Shown: positions 41,707-49,913 of the stretch, piece by piece
How the letters are laid out: every line of letters begins with the position of its first letter
Position numbering within the stretch: position 1 is the first letter of the stretch
Source of the DNA: an uncultured Bacilli bacterium
GTDB lineage: Bacteria > Bacillota_I > Bacilli_A > RFN20 > CAG-826
DNA: 64,000 bases
NCBI GenBank assembly: GCA_934725985.1
Contig: CAKVCX010000001.1
Span: forward strand, 124,001 to 188,000
Reading direction: 5' to 3'
Translations under genes and position numbers: made by a program
Notes under the pieces: generated by a model
Databases searched by the model: none
The model's input: the letters and a program-made list of their open reading frames with translations, nothing else
What the model was told of the DNA's origin: nothing

Positions 41707-41784
41707 GGTTTTTTTAAAAAATAGGATAAAATTGCCTCTTTATTAGAAGTAATCGAATAAAATTATAAGAAAAAAGTCTTTGTT

Positions 41785-43089
41785 CTATTTTCTTTCCCTA
41801 TAAACAATATTAATGGGAGTGCCACTGAAATCAAAACTTTCTCTTAGCCTATTTTCTAAATATCTAGTATAAGAGAAATGAGCAAATTTAGGATTATTAC
41901 AGAACATTACAAAAGTTGGAGGATTTGTAGAGACTTGGGATGCAAATTTAATATTTAACCTACCATGGTTAAAATCAGGTGTCGGATTTAAAGATTGGGC
42001 TTCGTTAATGATTTCATTTAATATGGACGTTGGTACCCTTCTGCAACAAGAAGAATAAGCTTCTTCAACGGCCGGGATAATATTTTCTACCCCCTTGCCC
42101 GTTTTAGCGGAAGTAAAGATGATTTTAGCAAAATCAAGGAACTTGAACCTTGATCTAATTTCTTTTTCAAATTCCGTTTGCATAAGTCCTTTAGGTGCCT
42201 CATCCCATTTGTTGACGACTATAACCATTCCTTTATGGGCTTCGAAAGCATACCCGGCTACATGTCTATCTTGATCTAAAATGCCTAAACTAGCATCAAT
42301 GACAAGAATTGAAACATCGCTTCTATCTATTGCTCTTAAGGCTCTAATGGAAGCAAATTTGTCAATTGATTCATATATTTTGCCTTTTTTTACTAAACCA
42401 GCCGTATCAATTGCTACGAAATGTTTATCGTTAATAGTAAAAGGCGTATCGATAGAATCTCTAGTCGTACCAGCCAAACTATTTACTATGACTCTTTTTT
42501 CGCCTAGAACTGCATTTGTTAAAGAGCTTTTCCCTACATTAGGTCTTCCTATAAAAGAAAAAGAAATAGAATCATTTGTTTTCTCAATATCATCGGTTGG
42601 CAACAACTTTACAATTTTATCAAGCAAATCACCAAATCCAATCCCGTGGCTAGAAGAAATGCAAATTGGTTCTCCTAAACCTAAAGAATAAAATTCGCTT
42701 GCATTTCCGACAGACTCAACATTATCTATTTTGTTAACTGCCAAAATAACGGGTTTGTTTGATTTATAAAGCATTTTGGCAACAGCCCTATCGTCTCCAG
42801 ACAAGCCTTTTTTTCCGTCTACAACAAAAACAATAACGTCTGCTTGATCAATAGCTATTTGGACTTGAGCTCTTATTTCTTCTTGAAAAGGGGCATTCTT
42901 TATTTCAACCCCGCCCGTGTCAACAAGCGAAAACTTCTTAGTAAGCCATTCACCAACTCCATAAATTCTATCTCTAGTAACGCCTGGAACATCTTCGACA
43001 ATAGAAAGTCTAGATCCAACAAGACGATTAAAGATTGTCGATTTACCTACATTAGGAGAACCTACTAAGGCAACTAAACCTAGTGGCAT
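41785..43089 (-). CDS. der: Ribosome biogenesis GTPase Der
   Basis: Der (EngA) has two tandem GTPase domains and helps assemble the 50S subunit. The 434-residue protein has P-loops GSPNVGKST (10-18) and GRPNVGKSS (about 183-191), DTGG and DTAG switch motifs, NKID and NKWD, and the C-terminal KH-like domain (about 350-434). It has the ribosome site GGAGA. Its start overlaps the cmk stop by 10 nt. Confidence 0.97.
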   Translation of the reverse strand: MPLGLVALVGSPNVGKSTIFNRLVGSRLSIVEDVPGVTRDRIYGVGEWLTKKFSLVDTGGVEIKNAPFQEEIRAQVQIAIDQADVIVFVVDGKKGLSGDDRAVAKMLYKSNKPVILAVNKIDNVESVGNASEFYSLGLGEPICISSSHGIGFGDLLDKIVKLLPTDDIEKTNDSISFSFIGRPNVGKSSLTNAVLGEKRVIVNSLAGTTRDSIDTPFTINDKHFVAIDTAGLVKKGKIYESIDKFASIRALRAIDRSDVSILVIDASLGILDQDRHVAGYAFEAHKGMVIVVNKWDEAPKGLMQTEFEKEIRSRFKFLDFAKIIFTSAKTGKGVENIIPAVEEAYSSCCRRVPTSILNEIINEAQSLNPTPDFNHGRLNIKFASQVSTNPPTFVMFCNNPKFAHFSYTRYLENRLRESFDFSGTPINIVYRERK

Positions 43090-43766
43090 GGTTTTTCTCC
43101 TGTTTTTTCATAAATTATTTGGAGGATTTTATTAACCACTTCTTCAATAGTCAAAGAAGAAGTATCAAGTAAAATTGAATCAGGGGCAGCCTTTAATGGG
43201 GCAAAATCGCGATGAGAATCTATATAGTCTCTCTTTCTAACGTCTTCGGTCACATCTTTTAAAGTAGTTGGAATACCTTTTGATAAATTTTCCTCATATC
43301 TTCTTAATGCCCTTGTTTCAACTGAAGCGATTTGAAATATCTTTACATTTGCGTTAGGCAGAACATAAGTGCCAATATCACGCCCATCCATAACTATGGA
43401 TTTGGATTTGGCTAAATTTCTTTGCATTTCAACCAAAGCTAGACGAATGTTTTTATAAGATGCAATATAAGAGACATTGCCAGAAACAAGAGGCTCCCTA
43501 ATTTGACTAGTCACATCTTCGCCATTGCAAATAACCTTACCATTTTCTAATAAATCTATGCTAACTTTGCCTATTAAAGAACAAGACTCTTCCTCATTTT
43601 CTGGATTTAGACCATTTTTAATAACGGCATAAGTAAAAGCACGGTACATAGCCCCTGTATCTAAATAAGTATAGCCAAGTTTTTTAGCAACTATTTTGGC
43701 CACCGTACTTTTTCCAGCCGCGGCAGGTCCATCAATTGCAACAGTAATATATTTTTGTTCGCTCAT
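43080..43766 (-). CDS. cmk: Cytidylate kinase
   Basis: Cmk phosphorylates CMP and dCMP. The 228-residue protein has the P-loop GPAAAGKST (about 13-21), DTGAMYRA (about 36-43) and the DGRDIGT motif (about 125-131). It has the ribosome site GAGGGA. It overlaps the next small gene by 4 nt and der by 10 nt. The bacterial partner RpsA gene, often next to cmk, is absent here. Confidence 0.96.
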   Translation of the reverse strand: MSEQKYITVAIDGPAAAGKSTVAKIVAKKLGYTYLDTGAMYRAFTYAVIKNGLNPENEEESCSLIGKVSIDLLENGKVICNGEDVTSQIREPLVSGNVSYIASYKNIRLALVEMQRNLAKSKSIVMDGRDIGTYVLPNANVKIFQIASVETRALRRYEENLSKGIPTTLKDVTEDVRKRDYIDSHRDFAPLKAAPDSILLDTSSLTIEEVVNKILQIIYEKTGEKPCH

Positions 43767-44086
43767 GCTTGTTCCCTCACAAAAAAGAAATACAACAAAA
43801 CAAGAAAGATTATAATCAAAGCAAGAATCGATAATTTAAGCCACAGGAAAGCTCTTCTTTTCTTTAAATAAAATAAATAAGGAGCCCTATTTTTTTCGCT
43901 TGAATAAAAAGGCTCATTCTCATTCATATAAGAAATAGAAGACTCAGGCGTTCCCATAGAAGAGATTGAGGAAAGCTCATTAACGTTCATCTTACGACAA
44001 AAAGAACCATTTTTATCAAATGATTCTTTCGGCATTCTTAGAATTTCTTGCCTATATTTTGAATATCTTTCTTTTCTAGTTTCCAT
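43763..44086 (-). CDS. Hypothetical tail-anchored small protein
   Basis: The 107-residue protein has a polar, Arg/Lys/Ser-rich N-terminal 75 residues and one C-terminal membrane segment (about 80-102) ending in VREQA, so it looks anchored by its tail with a cytoplasmic head. No family is recognised. I start at METRKER (44086), because TATTAT ends 5 nt before it and the earlier in-frame codons lie upstream of that promoter. No ribosome site is present. It overlaps cmk by 4 nt and so heads the cmk-der unit. Confidence 0.55.
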   Translation of the reverse strand: METRKERYSKYRQEILRMPKESFDKNGSFCRKMNVNELSSISSMGTPESSISYMNENEPFYSSEKNRAPYLFYLKKRRAFLWLKLSILALIIIFLVLLYFFFVREQA

Positions 44087-44188
44087 AGGCAATAATATTT
44101 TATAAAATTTTCCCTCTAAGAAAAAGGGCATACAAATAAAAAACAAAAAACAAGTTCCCTCATTTTTTGTTTATCTTTTTTTAAAAAA

Positions 44189-44410
44189 TTAAGCCAAGAA
44201 AAGATGATTGAAAAGCAAGCACCAAACAATGTCAAGCCAACCAATAAAAATGCCGAAAAAGGTGACTAAAATAGCAGCTAAAAGATGTAATAGACCTTTC
44301 TTTTCTACAAAAGTAGTCCAACGAACATAGATTTCGACAACCCAGTTTACAAAAGGGATCAAAAGAAGAACGATTTGAACTAAACGACTTTGATTATTAA
44401 ACCATTTCAT
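44189..44410 (-). CDS. Hypothetical small membrane protein
   Basis: The 73-residue protein has two hydrophobic segments (about 10-25 and 40-68) around a short charged stretch (VRWTTFVEKKG). It weakly recalls YqaE/Pmp3-type small proteins, but I would not assign it. The start at 44410 has TGGAGG upstream; the longer reading begins at or inside that site. Confidence 0.6.
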   Translation of the reverse strand: MKWFNNQSRLVQIVLLLIPFVNWVVEIYVRWTTFVEKKGLLHLLAAILVTFFGIFIGWLDIVWCLLFNHLFLA

Positions 44411-44525
44411 AATTGTTTCCTCCATCTTTTAATATACACCACTAGGAACAATTAAAAAGCCTTAATTTTCTAAATTAAATTAATTATATTAATTTTAATT
44501 AACTTTTTTTAATTATTTTGCATGG

Positions 44526-44554
44526 TTGCTTATAAGGAATTTCATTCATATAAT
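44526..44554 (+). promoter_or_regulatory. Ferredoxin promoter
   Basis: TTGCTT (44526-44531), 17 nt and TATAAT (44549-44554), giving a leader of about 20 nt that contains the ribosome site GTGGAGG. Confidence 0.75.
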
Positions 44555-44579
44555 AAACGTACCTAGTGGAGGAAAAATA

Positions 44580-44759
44580 ATGGCAAAAAAAGCAAAAGTT
44601 AATGATGAAATTTGCATCGGATGCGGATTATGCGTCGGCAGCCATCCTGAAATTTTTGAATTTAACGATGAAGGGAAAGCCGTTGCAGTAGCCGAAGGCG
44701 ATGATGCCAGCGTCGATGATGCTGTTGCAAATTGCCCAGTCCAAGCTATTGAAGACTAA
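44580..44759 (+). CDS. Ferredoxin, single [4Fe-4S]
   Basis: The 59-residue protein has one cluster motif CIGCGLC (C11, C14, C17 with x2 spacings) and a final NCPVQAIE Cys-Pro at about residue 51. It is acidic in the second half, as usual for Firmicute ferredoxins. The start at 44580 has GTGGAGG upstream; the earlier in-frame ATG at or before 44526 overlaps the promoter. Monocistronic, with a strong promoter and terminator. Confidence 0.93.
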   Translation: MAKKAKVNDEICIGCGLCVGSHPEIFEFNDEGKAVAVAEGDDASVDDAVANCPVQAIED

Positions 44760-44776
44760 GCTATCGATACTAGATT

Positions 44777-44802
44777 AACTCGGCTACGGCCGAGTTTTCT
44801 TT
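44777..44802 (+). terminator. Ferredoxin terminator
   Basis: An 8-bp stem AACTCGGC/GCCGAGTT with a TACG tetraloop is followed by TTCTTTTT. The last codons and stop of the convergent riboflavin transporter lie within the hairpin. Confidence 0.92.
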
Positions 44803-45491
44803 TTGGGCGTAAAACGTAAAAAAACGTGAATCGAACGATAGACGATAAAAGTAATAATTACGACCAAAACATCCTTTATAACGTTGAAAGGGATAACGGC
44901 CAATAATCCATAGCTCCATTTAATATCAACAATTAAAGGATTCGCTTTATTCATTATCCCTAACATCGCCATAGGTTCTATTTTGAGCATCCATAAATAA
45001 AAAGGAATCAAAGCATAGACATTAACAAGCAAGGCACAGCCTATTTGAATAAAAGAAGAAATTAAAAACCCTAGCCCTACTCCTTTTAAATTCCTTTTTT
45101 TTGAATATATAAAAGTAGCGACACCAACATAAATGGAAGATAAAAGAAAATCGCCTAATTCCCCAACGCATAAAGAAGAAGAAAAAGGCAATTTAACAAG
45201 GGTTTTAATAGCCAATACGGCAATTCCAGAAATAGGACCATAGGCAAAGCCGCAAACAAAAGCAGGTACCTCGTCGAAATGAATCGAAAGAAAGGGCGGA
45301 ACAAAAGGCAATTGGAAATTAAAAAACGGGACAACATATAAAACGCTACTAATGGCCCCAAAAATAGCCACCCTAGCTATAAATTTAACTGGATTAAATT
45401 CAGCTTTCCCAAAAAAAAGAAAATATATTCGAAAGGTAAAAATCAAAAGCAAGGCGAAAATAATAAGAGCAAAATAAGAATATAAAGTCAT
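44784..45491 (-). CDS. ribU: Riboflavin ECF transporter S component RibU
   Basis: RibU is the substrate-binding membrane part of the ECF riboflavin transporter, which also needs EcfT/A. The 235-residue protein has about six hydrophobic segments and the S-component features (LSIHFDEVPAFVCGFAYGP, LVKLP). An FMN riboswitch precedes it, which fixes riboflavin as the probable substrate. I start at 45491 with TGGAGG upstream; the longer in-frame reading runs through the riboswitch. It is 30-50 residues longer than most RibU proteins, with extra N-terminal hydrophobic residues. Confidence 0.88.
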   Translation of the reverse strand: MTLYSYFALIIFALLLIFTFRIYFLFFGKAEFNPVKFIARVAIFGAISSVLYVVPFFNFQLPFVPPFLSIHFDEVPAFVCGFAYGPISGIAVLAIKTLVKLPFSSSLCVGELGDFLLSSIYVGVATFIYSKKRNLKGVGLGFLISSFIQIGCALLVNVYALIPFYLWMLKIEPMAMLGIMNKANPLIVDIKWSYGLLAVIPFNVIKDVLVVIITFIVYRSIHVFLRFTPKKKTRP

Positions 45492-45492
45492 T

Positions 45493-45521
45493 AAAAAAGC
45501 CTCCAAAAAAATCAGGGAGGC
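45493..45521 (-). terminator. Riboswitch expression platform of ribU
   Basis: On the minus strand GCCTCC (45516-45521), an 11-nt loop and GGAGGC (45499-45504) are followed by six T. The 3' arm holds the ribUs Shine-Dalgarno sequence, so the hairpin can both stop transcription and mask translation when FMN is bound. Confidence 0.8.
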
Positions 45522-45530
45522 GAAAGCACG

Positions 45531-45643
45531 TGTTCCTTCTTTCATCCGGACTTTACCGTTGGCATCGGAATTCCACCGATTCATGCTACTAGCTTGCGGG
45601 CTATACCGCCAGTCGACGTAATTATCGTCGCCCTGAAGCAACA
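45531..45643 (-). promoter_or_regulatory. FMN riboswitch (RFN element)
   Basis: The minus strand carries the RFN hallmarks AGGGCGACG, the CTGGCGGT-TAGCCCG hairpin region, GGTGGAATTCCGATGCC, and AACGGTAAAGTCCGGATGAAAG. The P1 stem pairs TGTT-CTTC with GAAG-AACA. A TATAAT at 45646-45651 is the probable -10. It controls ribU. Confidence 0.95.
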
Positions 45644-45712
45644 ATATTATATATCTAGATTTTTAACTTGGAATATTAATAAATGAAATTTTAAAAATAG
45701 CTAACACGTGTA

Positions 45713-46552
45713 TTAGTTTTTATAATTATTTTTAAGGCTATTTAAGAAATGATCTCTTTCATTGACTGAATTAAAAGTAAAGGAAACACTCTTATTTTTA
45801 ATAGAAAGGGAAACTAGCCCAGAAACATTTATCCTATCTTCACCGCTACGCTCATCTTCTTTTTTTAAAATAGAGCGGACAAGTTGTTCGCTTTCCCTAA
45901 CCGACATATTAGACTCCATTATTCTTTTATAGGCGTATTCGAGTTGTTTGCCTTTTAAAGAAGTTAAAGTCCTAGCTTGCCCATATGATAATTTTCCTAG
46001 GCAAATATCATTTTTTGCATCATCAGGCAAAGACAATATTCTTAATATATTTGTAATTTGGCTTCTAGAAAAATGAGATAATTCCGCCAATGTCTTTTGC
46101 GTGTAGCCGAACATAGAAGAAAGTGCATTGCAAACCAAAGCCATTTCCAAAACATTAGAGGAACGGTTATCCCTAGTGTCAGCTAAAAGCATCAAAAGCA
46201 TTTCTTCATCGCCAACATCATTTACTACGCATGGTAAAGACAATATTCCGGCTTTTTTAGCTCCAAAAAATCTTTTCCTACCTAAAATAAGTTCAAACCT
46301 TTCGCCATTTGGCCTAACTATTAAAGGATTATAAAACCCTTTTTCTTTTAGTCCTGATGCAAATGAATTAACAGTATCAGAAGACAAAACGACATCTTTT
46401 ATAAATCTAGTATCATCTATTAAAGAAGTTGGAATTAATCTAGCGGGAGCGGCTTGGTACTCCTTTTCCATAACGGCAATAACATCTTCTTGAGAAAACT
46501 TTTCAATTAAGGTCGAAAGGGATGGCATGGATGCCTTTTTATCTTTTTTCAT
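45713..46552 (-). CDS. parB: Chromosome partitioning protein ParB
   Basis: ParB binds parS and, with CTP, slides to form the partition complex. The 279-residue protein has the ParB N-terminal domain (about 35-125, with GRKRFFGAKKAG for the usual GERRWRA), a helix-turn-helix (LAELSHFSRSQITNILRI, about 150-167) and a C-terminal dimer domain. It overlaps parA by 14 nt with AGAGG as ribosome site. Order mnmG-rsmG-parA-parB indicates an origin-proximal region, though dnaA is not here. I found no good parS. Confidence 0.9.
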   Translation of the reverse strand: MKKDKKASMPSLSTLIEKFSQEDVIAVMEKEYQAAPARLIPTSLIDDTRFIKDVVLSSDTVNSFASGLKEKGFYNPLIVRPNGERFELILGRKRFFGAKKAGILSLPCVVNDVGDEEMLLMLLADTRDNRSSNVLEMALVCNALSSMFGYTQKTLAELSHFSRSQITNILRILSLPDDAKNDICLGKLSYGQARTLTSLKGKQLEYAYKRIMESNMSVRESEQLVRSILKKEDERSGEDRINVSGLVSLSIKNKSVSFTFNSVNERDHFLNSLKNNYKN

Positions 46553-47312
46553 GGTCCATTACCTCTCTTGCCAAAGACATATAGGAAGTAGAGCCTAAAC
46601 TTGTTGGTTTATAGTTTATAACGCTAGTTTGATGAGCCTGAGAATCGGCAATTGATTGATTACGGGGGATGGAAGTTAAAAAAGTATTTTCCTTAAATAA
46701 TTTTCTTACTTCAGATGATATCTCAGTACCTAGTTGGGTTCTAGAATCATACATCGTAAGCAAAAAGCCTTCTATTGATAAAGAGGGATTAAATCTTTTC
46801 TGAACATTAGAAACAGAGGACAAGATAGCCGCGATAGCTTCCATTGCAAAATATTCGCATTGAACAGGGATAATAACCGAATCAGAGCAAGAGAGAGCAT
46901 TCAAACTTAATGCCCCTAAAGAAGGAGGACAATCAATAATAATGTAATCAAAATCTTGATTTAGTTTTTCTATTTGCCTTCTTAATAAGAAAAAAGGTTC
47001 AACTGAGCCTTGCCCAATTAAAGAAGCTTCTAAGGAGGCTAATCTTAAATTAGAAGGACAAAGAAATAAATTCTTTTCATTTGTTTTTAAAATAGCCTCG
47101 TTTATAGAACATTTACCAAACAATACTTCAAAAATTGTTTTCTTGCATAAAGAAACATCAATGCCAATCCCGCGACCGGAATTGCCTTGTGGATCCATAT
47201 CCAAAAGTAGTACTTTCTTTCCAAAATGAGAAAGAGCGCTCGACAAATTAATGGCAGTTGTAGTTTTTCCAACCCCGCCCTTTTGGTTAGCAATCGCAAT
47301 CTTCTTATTCAT
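46539..47312 (-). CDS. parA: Chromosome partitioning ATPase ParA (Soj)
   Basis: ParA is a deviant Walker ATPase that drives partition and, in Bacillus, regulates DnaA. The 257-residue protein has KGGVGKTTTA (about 11-20), the DMDPQGN segment (about 39-45) and IIDCPPSLG (about 122-130). It begins 26 nt after rsmG. No ribosome site is seen; TATAAT (47322-47327) ends 9 nt before the ATG, so an internal promoter may make a leaderless parA message. Confidence 0.95.
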   Translation of the reverse strand: MNKKIAIANQKGGVGKTTTAINLSSALSHFGKKVLLLDMDPQGNSGRGIGIDVSLCKKTIFEVLFGKCSINEAILKTNEKNLFLCPSNLRLASLEASLIGQGSVEPFFLLRRQIEKLNQDFDYIIIDCPPSLGALSLNALSCSDSVIIPVQCEYFAMEAIAAILSSVSNVQKRFNPSLSIEGFLLTMYDSRTQLGTEISSEVRKLFKENTFLTSIPRNQSIADSQAHQTSVINYKPTSLGSTSYMSLAREVMDHEKR

Positions 47313-47321
47313 AGGTACAAA

Positions 47322-47327
47322 ATTATA
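47322..47327 (-). promoter_or_regulatory. -10 box before parA
   Basis: TATAAT on the minus strand ends 9 nt before the parA ATG. No ribosome site lies between, so a short or leaderless parA message is likely. Confidence 0.5.
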
Positions 47328-47337
47328 TTGTATTTTC

Positions 47338-48042
47338 TCACCAAAGTGGATTTGAAATTATCTCATTCCATCTTCTTGGAAATCTAGATTGACTCTTTTT
47401 ATTCTTTTTAAAATAAAAATTGACTCTCGTACTTTTTGATTCAGGCAAAGTATCGATTAAGGTTTTATCTAATTCTAAGCCAAGTTTTGCCAAAGAAGAA
47501 TCCGAACCATTTAATTCTTCCTTGCCTTGTAAAGATTTCATTGCAATTAAAACGCCTTTTTCTTTAAGCAAAGGAGCGCCAACCTCACAAATAGTAGGCA
47601 AAGAAGAAAAGCCTCTTGAAGTAACAACATCAAACTGGCCTTTTTCTTTTTTCATGTCTTCGACTCTACCAATATGGAAGAAAATATTATCGATTTGCAA
47701 TTGTTTTTTTAATTCCTCTAAGAATTTAAACTTCTTCGCAGTTGAGTCAACTAACGTCACTTTCGCCTCTTTGTTAGTCAACGCCAAGACAACGCCAGGG
47801 AAGCCCGCGCCAGAACCAATATCCACAACTTTTTTATTAGAAAAATCACATCCCTTTAGCAAAAGAAGACAATCCAAAAAATGCTTTTCGTATATTTCTC
47901 CCGGTTTTAAGATCGAAGTTAAATTAATCTTTTCATTCCATTCGACAAGAAGAGACTCATATAGTTCAAATTTTGTTTTGAGCAAGGGAGAGATTTCAAC
48001 ATTAAGAGAACGTAAATATTCGCACATTGTTTCAAATGTCAT
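47338..48042 (-). CDS. rsmG: 16S rRNA (guanine527-N7)-methyltransferase RsmG
   Basis: RsmG (GidB) methylates G527 of 16S rRNA. The 234-residue protein has the SAM motif VVDIGSGAGFPGV (about 69-81), the FLDCL segment and TSRGFSSL (about 135-142). It overlaps the mnmG stop by 4 nt (ATGA). The mnmG-rsmG pair is conserved near the bacterial origin. Confidence 0.95.
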   Translation of the reverse strand: MTFETMCEYLRSLNVEISPLLKTKFELYESLLVEWNEKINLTSILKPGEIYEKHFLDCLLLLKGCDFSNKKVVDIGSGAGFPGVVLALTNKEAKVTLVDSTAKKFKFLEELKKQLQIDNIFFHIGRVEDMKKEKGQFDVVTSRGFSSLPTICEVGAPLLKEKGVLIAMKSLQGKEELNGSDSSLAKLGLELDKTLIDTLPESKSTRVNFYFKKNKKSQSRFPRRWNEIISNPLW

Positions 48043-49913
48043 TTCTTAAGCCTCCTAAGTTTTAATAAAAGTATAGAAATATCAGCAGGATTAACTCCAG
48101 AAATTCTCGCAGCTTGGGAAATGGATGTCGGCCTAACCATATCAAGTTTTGATCGAGCCTCCAAACGAAGGCCATCCATATGCAAATAATCAATATCGGA
48201 AGGGATTCTCATCTCTTCTTCTTTGATTAAACTTTGAGCTTCTCTTTCTTCCTTTCTTATATATCCTTCATATTTTACTATGGCTTCTAGGGCTAAGATA
48301 GATTGATAGTCTAATCTATAAGGAATAAGAGCATCGGTTATATCTCTTACTTCATCAAAATGGAAAAAAGGTCGTTTCAGAATATCATAAGCACGAACCC
48401 CATAATTAATTGGTTCCCCGCCTTTTTTAATAAGCAAATCGTTAAGCATTGATTTATTACTAATATTATTAGTCTTTAAAATCTCGATAACTTTTTCAAT
48501 GGTTTTGTATTTATTAAGAAACTTTTCATAACGTTGTTCATCAATTAAGCCAATCTGATGGCCTAGAGGAGTCAATCTGTAATCGGCATTGTCATGTCTT
48601 AACAAAAGACGATATTCGGCTCTAGAAGAAAGAAGTCGATATGGTTCTTCAGCCCCTTTATTTACTAAATCATCAATCATGACTCCGATATATGATTCAC
48701 TTCTTTTTAATATAACGGGGTCCATATTTTTTAAATAACGATAAGCATTGATTCCAGCAAGTAAACCTAATCCTGCAGCTTCTTCATATCCAGAAGTACC
48801 ACAAATTTGCCCACCAACAAATAAGCCAGGACACTTTTTAATCATCAAAGAACGATCAAATTGGAAAGAACATAAGGCATCATATTCAATTTGATAGGCA
48901 TATTTTAAAATTTTAGCTTTTTCTAACCCCGGCAAAGAATGAACCATTTCTTCTTGTATTTCATAAGGCATCCCCGTTGAAAAGCCTTGCAAATAAATGG
49001 AATCGCCATGCTCGGTTTCCGGTTCAAGGAACAATTGGTGACGTGGTTTATCAGCAAACCTAACTACTTTTGATTCTATAGAAGGACAATACCTTGGTCC
49101 ATTTGAAGTAATATTGCCATTAAATAAAGCCGATTTCTTTAAATTTTTATTAATTATAGAAATGGTTTCTAAAGTTGTATAAATCAAATAACAAGGCAAT
49201 TGTTTAGCACTATCTTTTATATGTTCTGGAAAAAAAGAAAAGGAAAGGGGCAAGCTAGACCCAGGTTGAATCTCCCCTTTAGAAAAATCGATTGTATTTT
49301 TATCAATCCTTGGGGGCGTGCCTGTTTTTAGCCTAAACGTTTTAATACCTAATTTATTTAAAGAACTAGTCAAATTCAAAGAAGCATTTTCCCCGTCTGG
49401 TCCTCCATCATGGCTTAAAGAACCTGAAATAATTCGACTATTTAAATAAGTACCAGTTGTTACAATAACGGTTCGAGAAAAATAAATATTTTTAGAAGCG
49501 CAAGTGACTTTCCATAAATTATTCTCTTTTTCAATCAAATTAACTTCTTCTTGCTTCAAAGAGAGGTTTTTTTCTTTCGAAAGCAAAGAAAATATTAGTT
49601 TTGGGTATCCTTCTTTATCTTGCTGCGATCTAAGACATTGTACGCCAGGACCTTTTCCCGTATTAAGCATTTTCATTTGCAATGGGTTTATATCGGCTGC
49701 TTGTCCCATCAAACCGCCCAAAGCATCGATTTCCCTAACGACATTCCCTTTTGCGGATCCACCGATATGGGGATTGCATGGCATATTGCCAAGACGATTT
49801 AAATTCAAAGTTAAAAGAAGTGTTTTAGCCCCCAAAGCCGATAAGGCATGGCTTGCCTCTACCCCGGCATGCCCTCCGCCTATAACGATAGAATCAAAAA
49901 CAATAGAATCCAT
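48039..49913 (-). CDS. mnmG: tRNA uridine 5-carboxymethylaminomethyl modification enzyme MnmG
   Basis: MnmG with MnmE modifies U34 of tRNAs. The 624-residue protein has the FAD motif GGGHAGVEAS (about 9-18), the GNMPCNPHIGGSAKG block (about 42-56), the TGTPPRID block and the C-terminal helical domain. It overlaps the sufB stop by one nucleotide (TAATG) and so is cotranscribed with the suf operon. mnmE is not in the window. Confidence 0.97.
   Translation of the reverse strand: MDSIVFDSIVIGGGHAGVEASHALSALGAKTLLLTLNLNRLGNMPCNPHIGGSAKGNVVREIDALGGLMGQAADINPLQMKMLNTGKGPGVQCLRSQQDKEGYPKLIFSLLSKEKNLSLKQEEVNLIEKENNLWKVTCASKNIYFSRTVIVTTGTYLNSRIISGSLSHDGGPDGENASLNLTSSLNKLGIKTFRLKTGTPPRIDKNTIDFSKGEIQPGSSLPLSFSFFPEHIKDSAKQLPCYLIYTTLETISIINKNLKKSALFNGNITSNGPRYCPSIESKVVRFADKPRHQLFLEPETEHGDSIYLQGFSTGMPYEIQEEMVHSLPGLEKAKILKYAYQIEYDALCSFQFDRSLMIKKCPGLFVGGQICGTSGYEEAAGLGLLAGINAYRYLKNMDPVILKRSESYIGVMIDDLVNKGAEEPYRLLSSRAEYRLLLRHDNADYRLTPLGHQIGLIDEQRYEKFLNKYKTIEKVIEILKTNNISNKSMLNDLLIKKGGEPINYGVRAYDILKRPFFHFDEVRDITDALIPYRLDYQSILALEAIVKYEGYIRKEEREAQSLIKEEEMRIPSDIDYLHMDGLRLEARSKLDMVRPTSISQAARISGVNPADISILLLKLRRLKK

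Noticed and set aside
45527..45709. Two CACGTG cores near the 3' end of parB, as possible parS sites
   Set aside because: The flanks do not match the parS consensus TGTTTCACGTGAAACA; one lies inside the riboswitch leader. Only the central six bases fit.
46539..46552. Frameshift between parA and parB suggested by their overlap
   Set aside because: Both proteins are complete with their own starts; a 14-nt overlap fits coupled translation.
47420..48049. Plus-strand reading frame of 209 codons
   Set aside because: It is antisense to rsmG along almost its whole length; the minus-strand protein has clear RsmG motifs.
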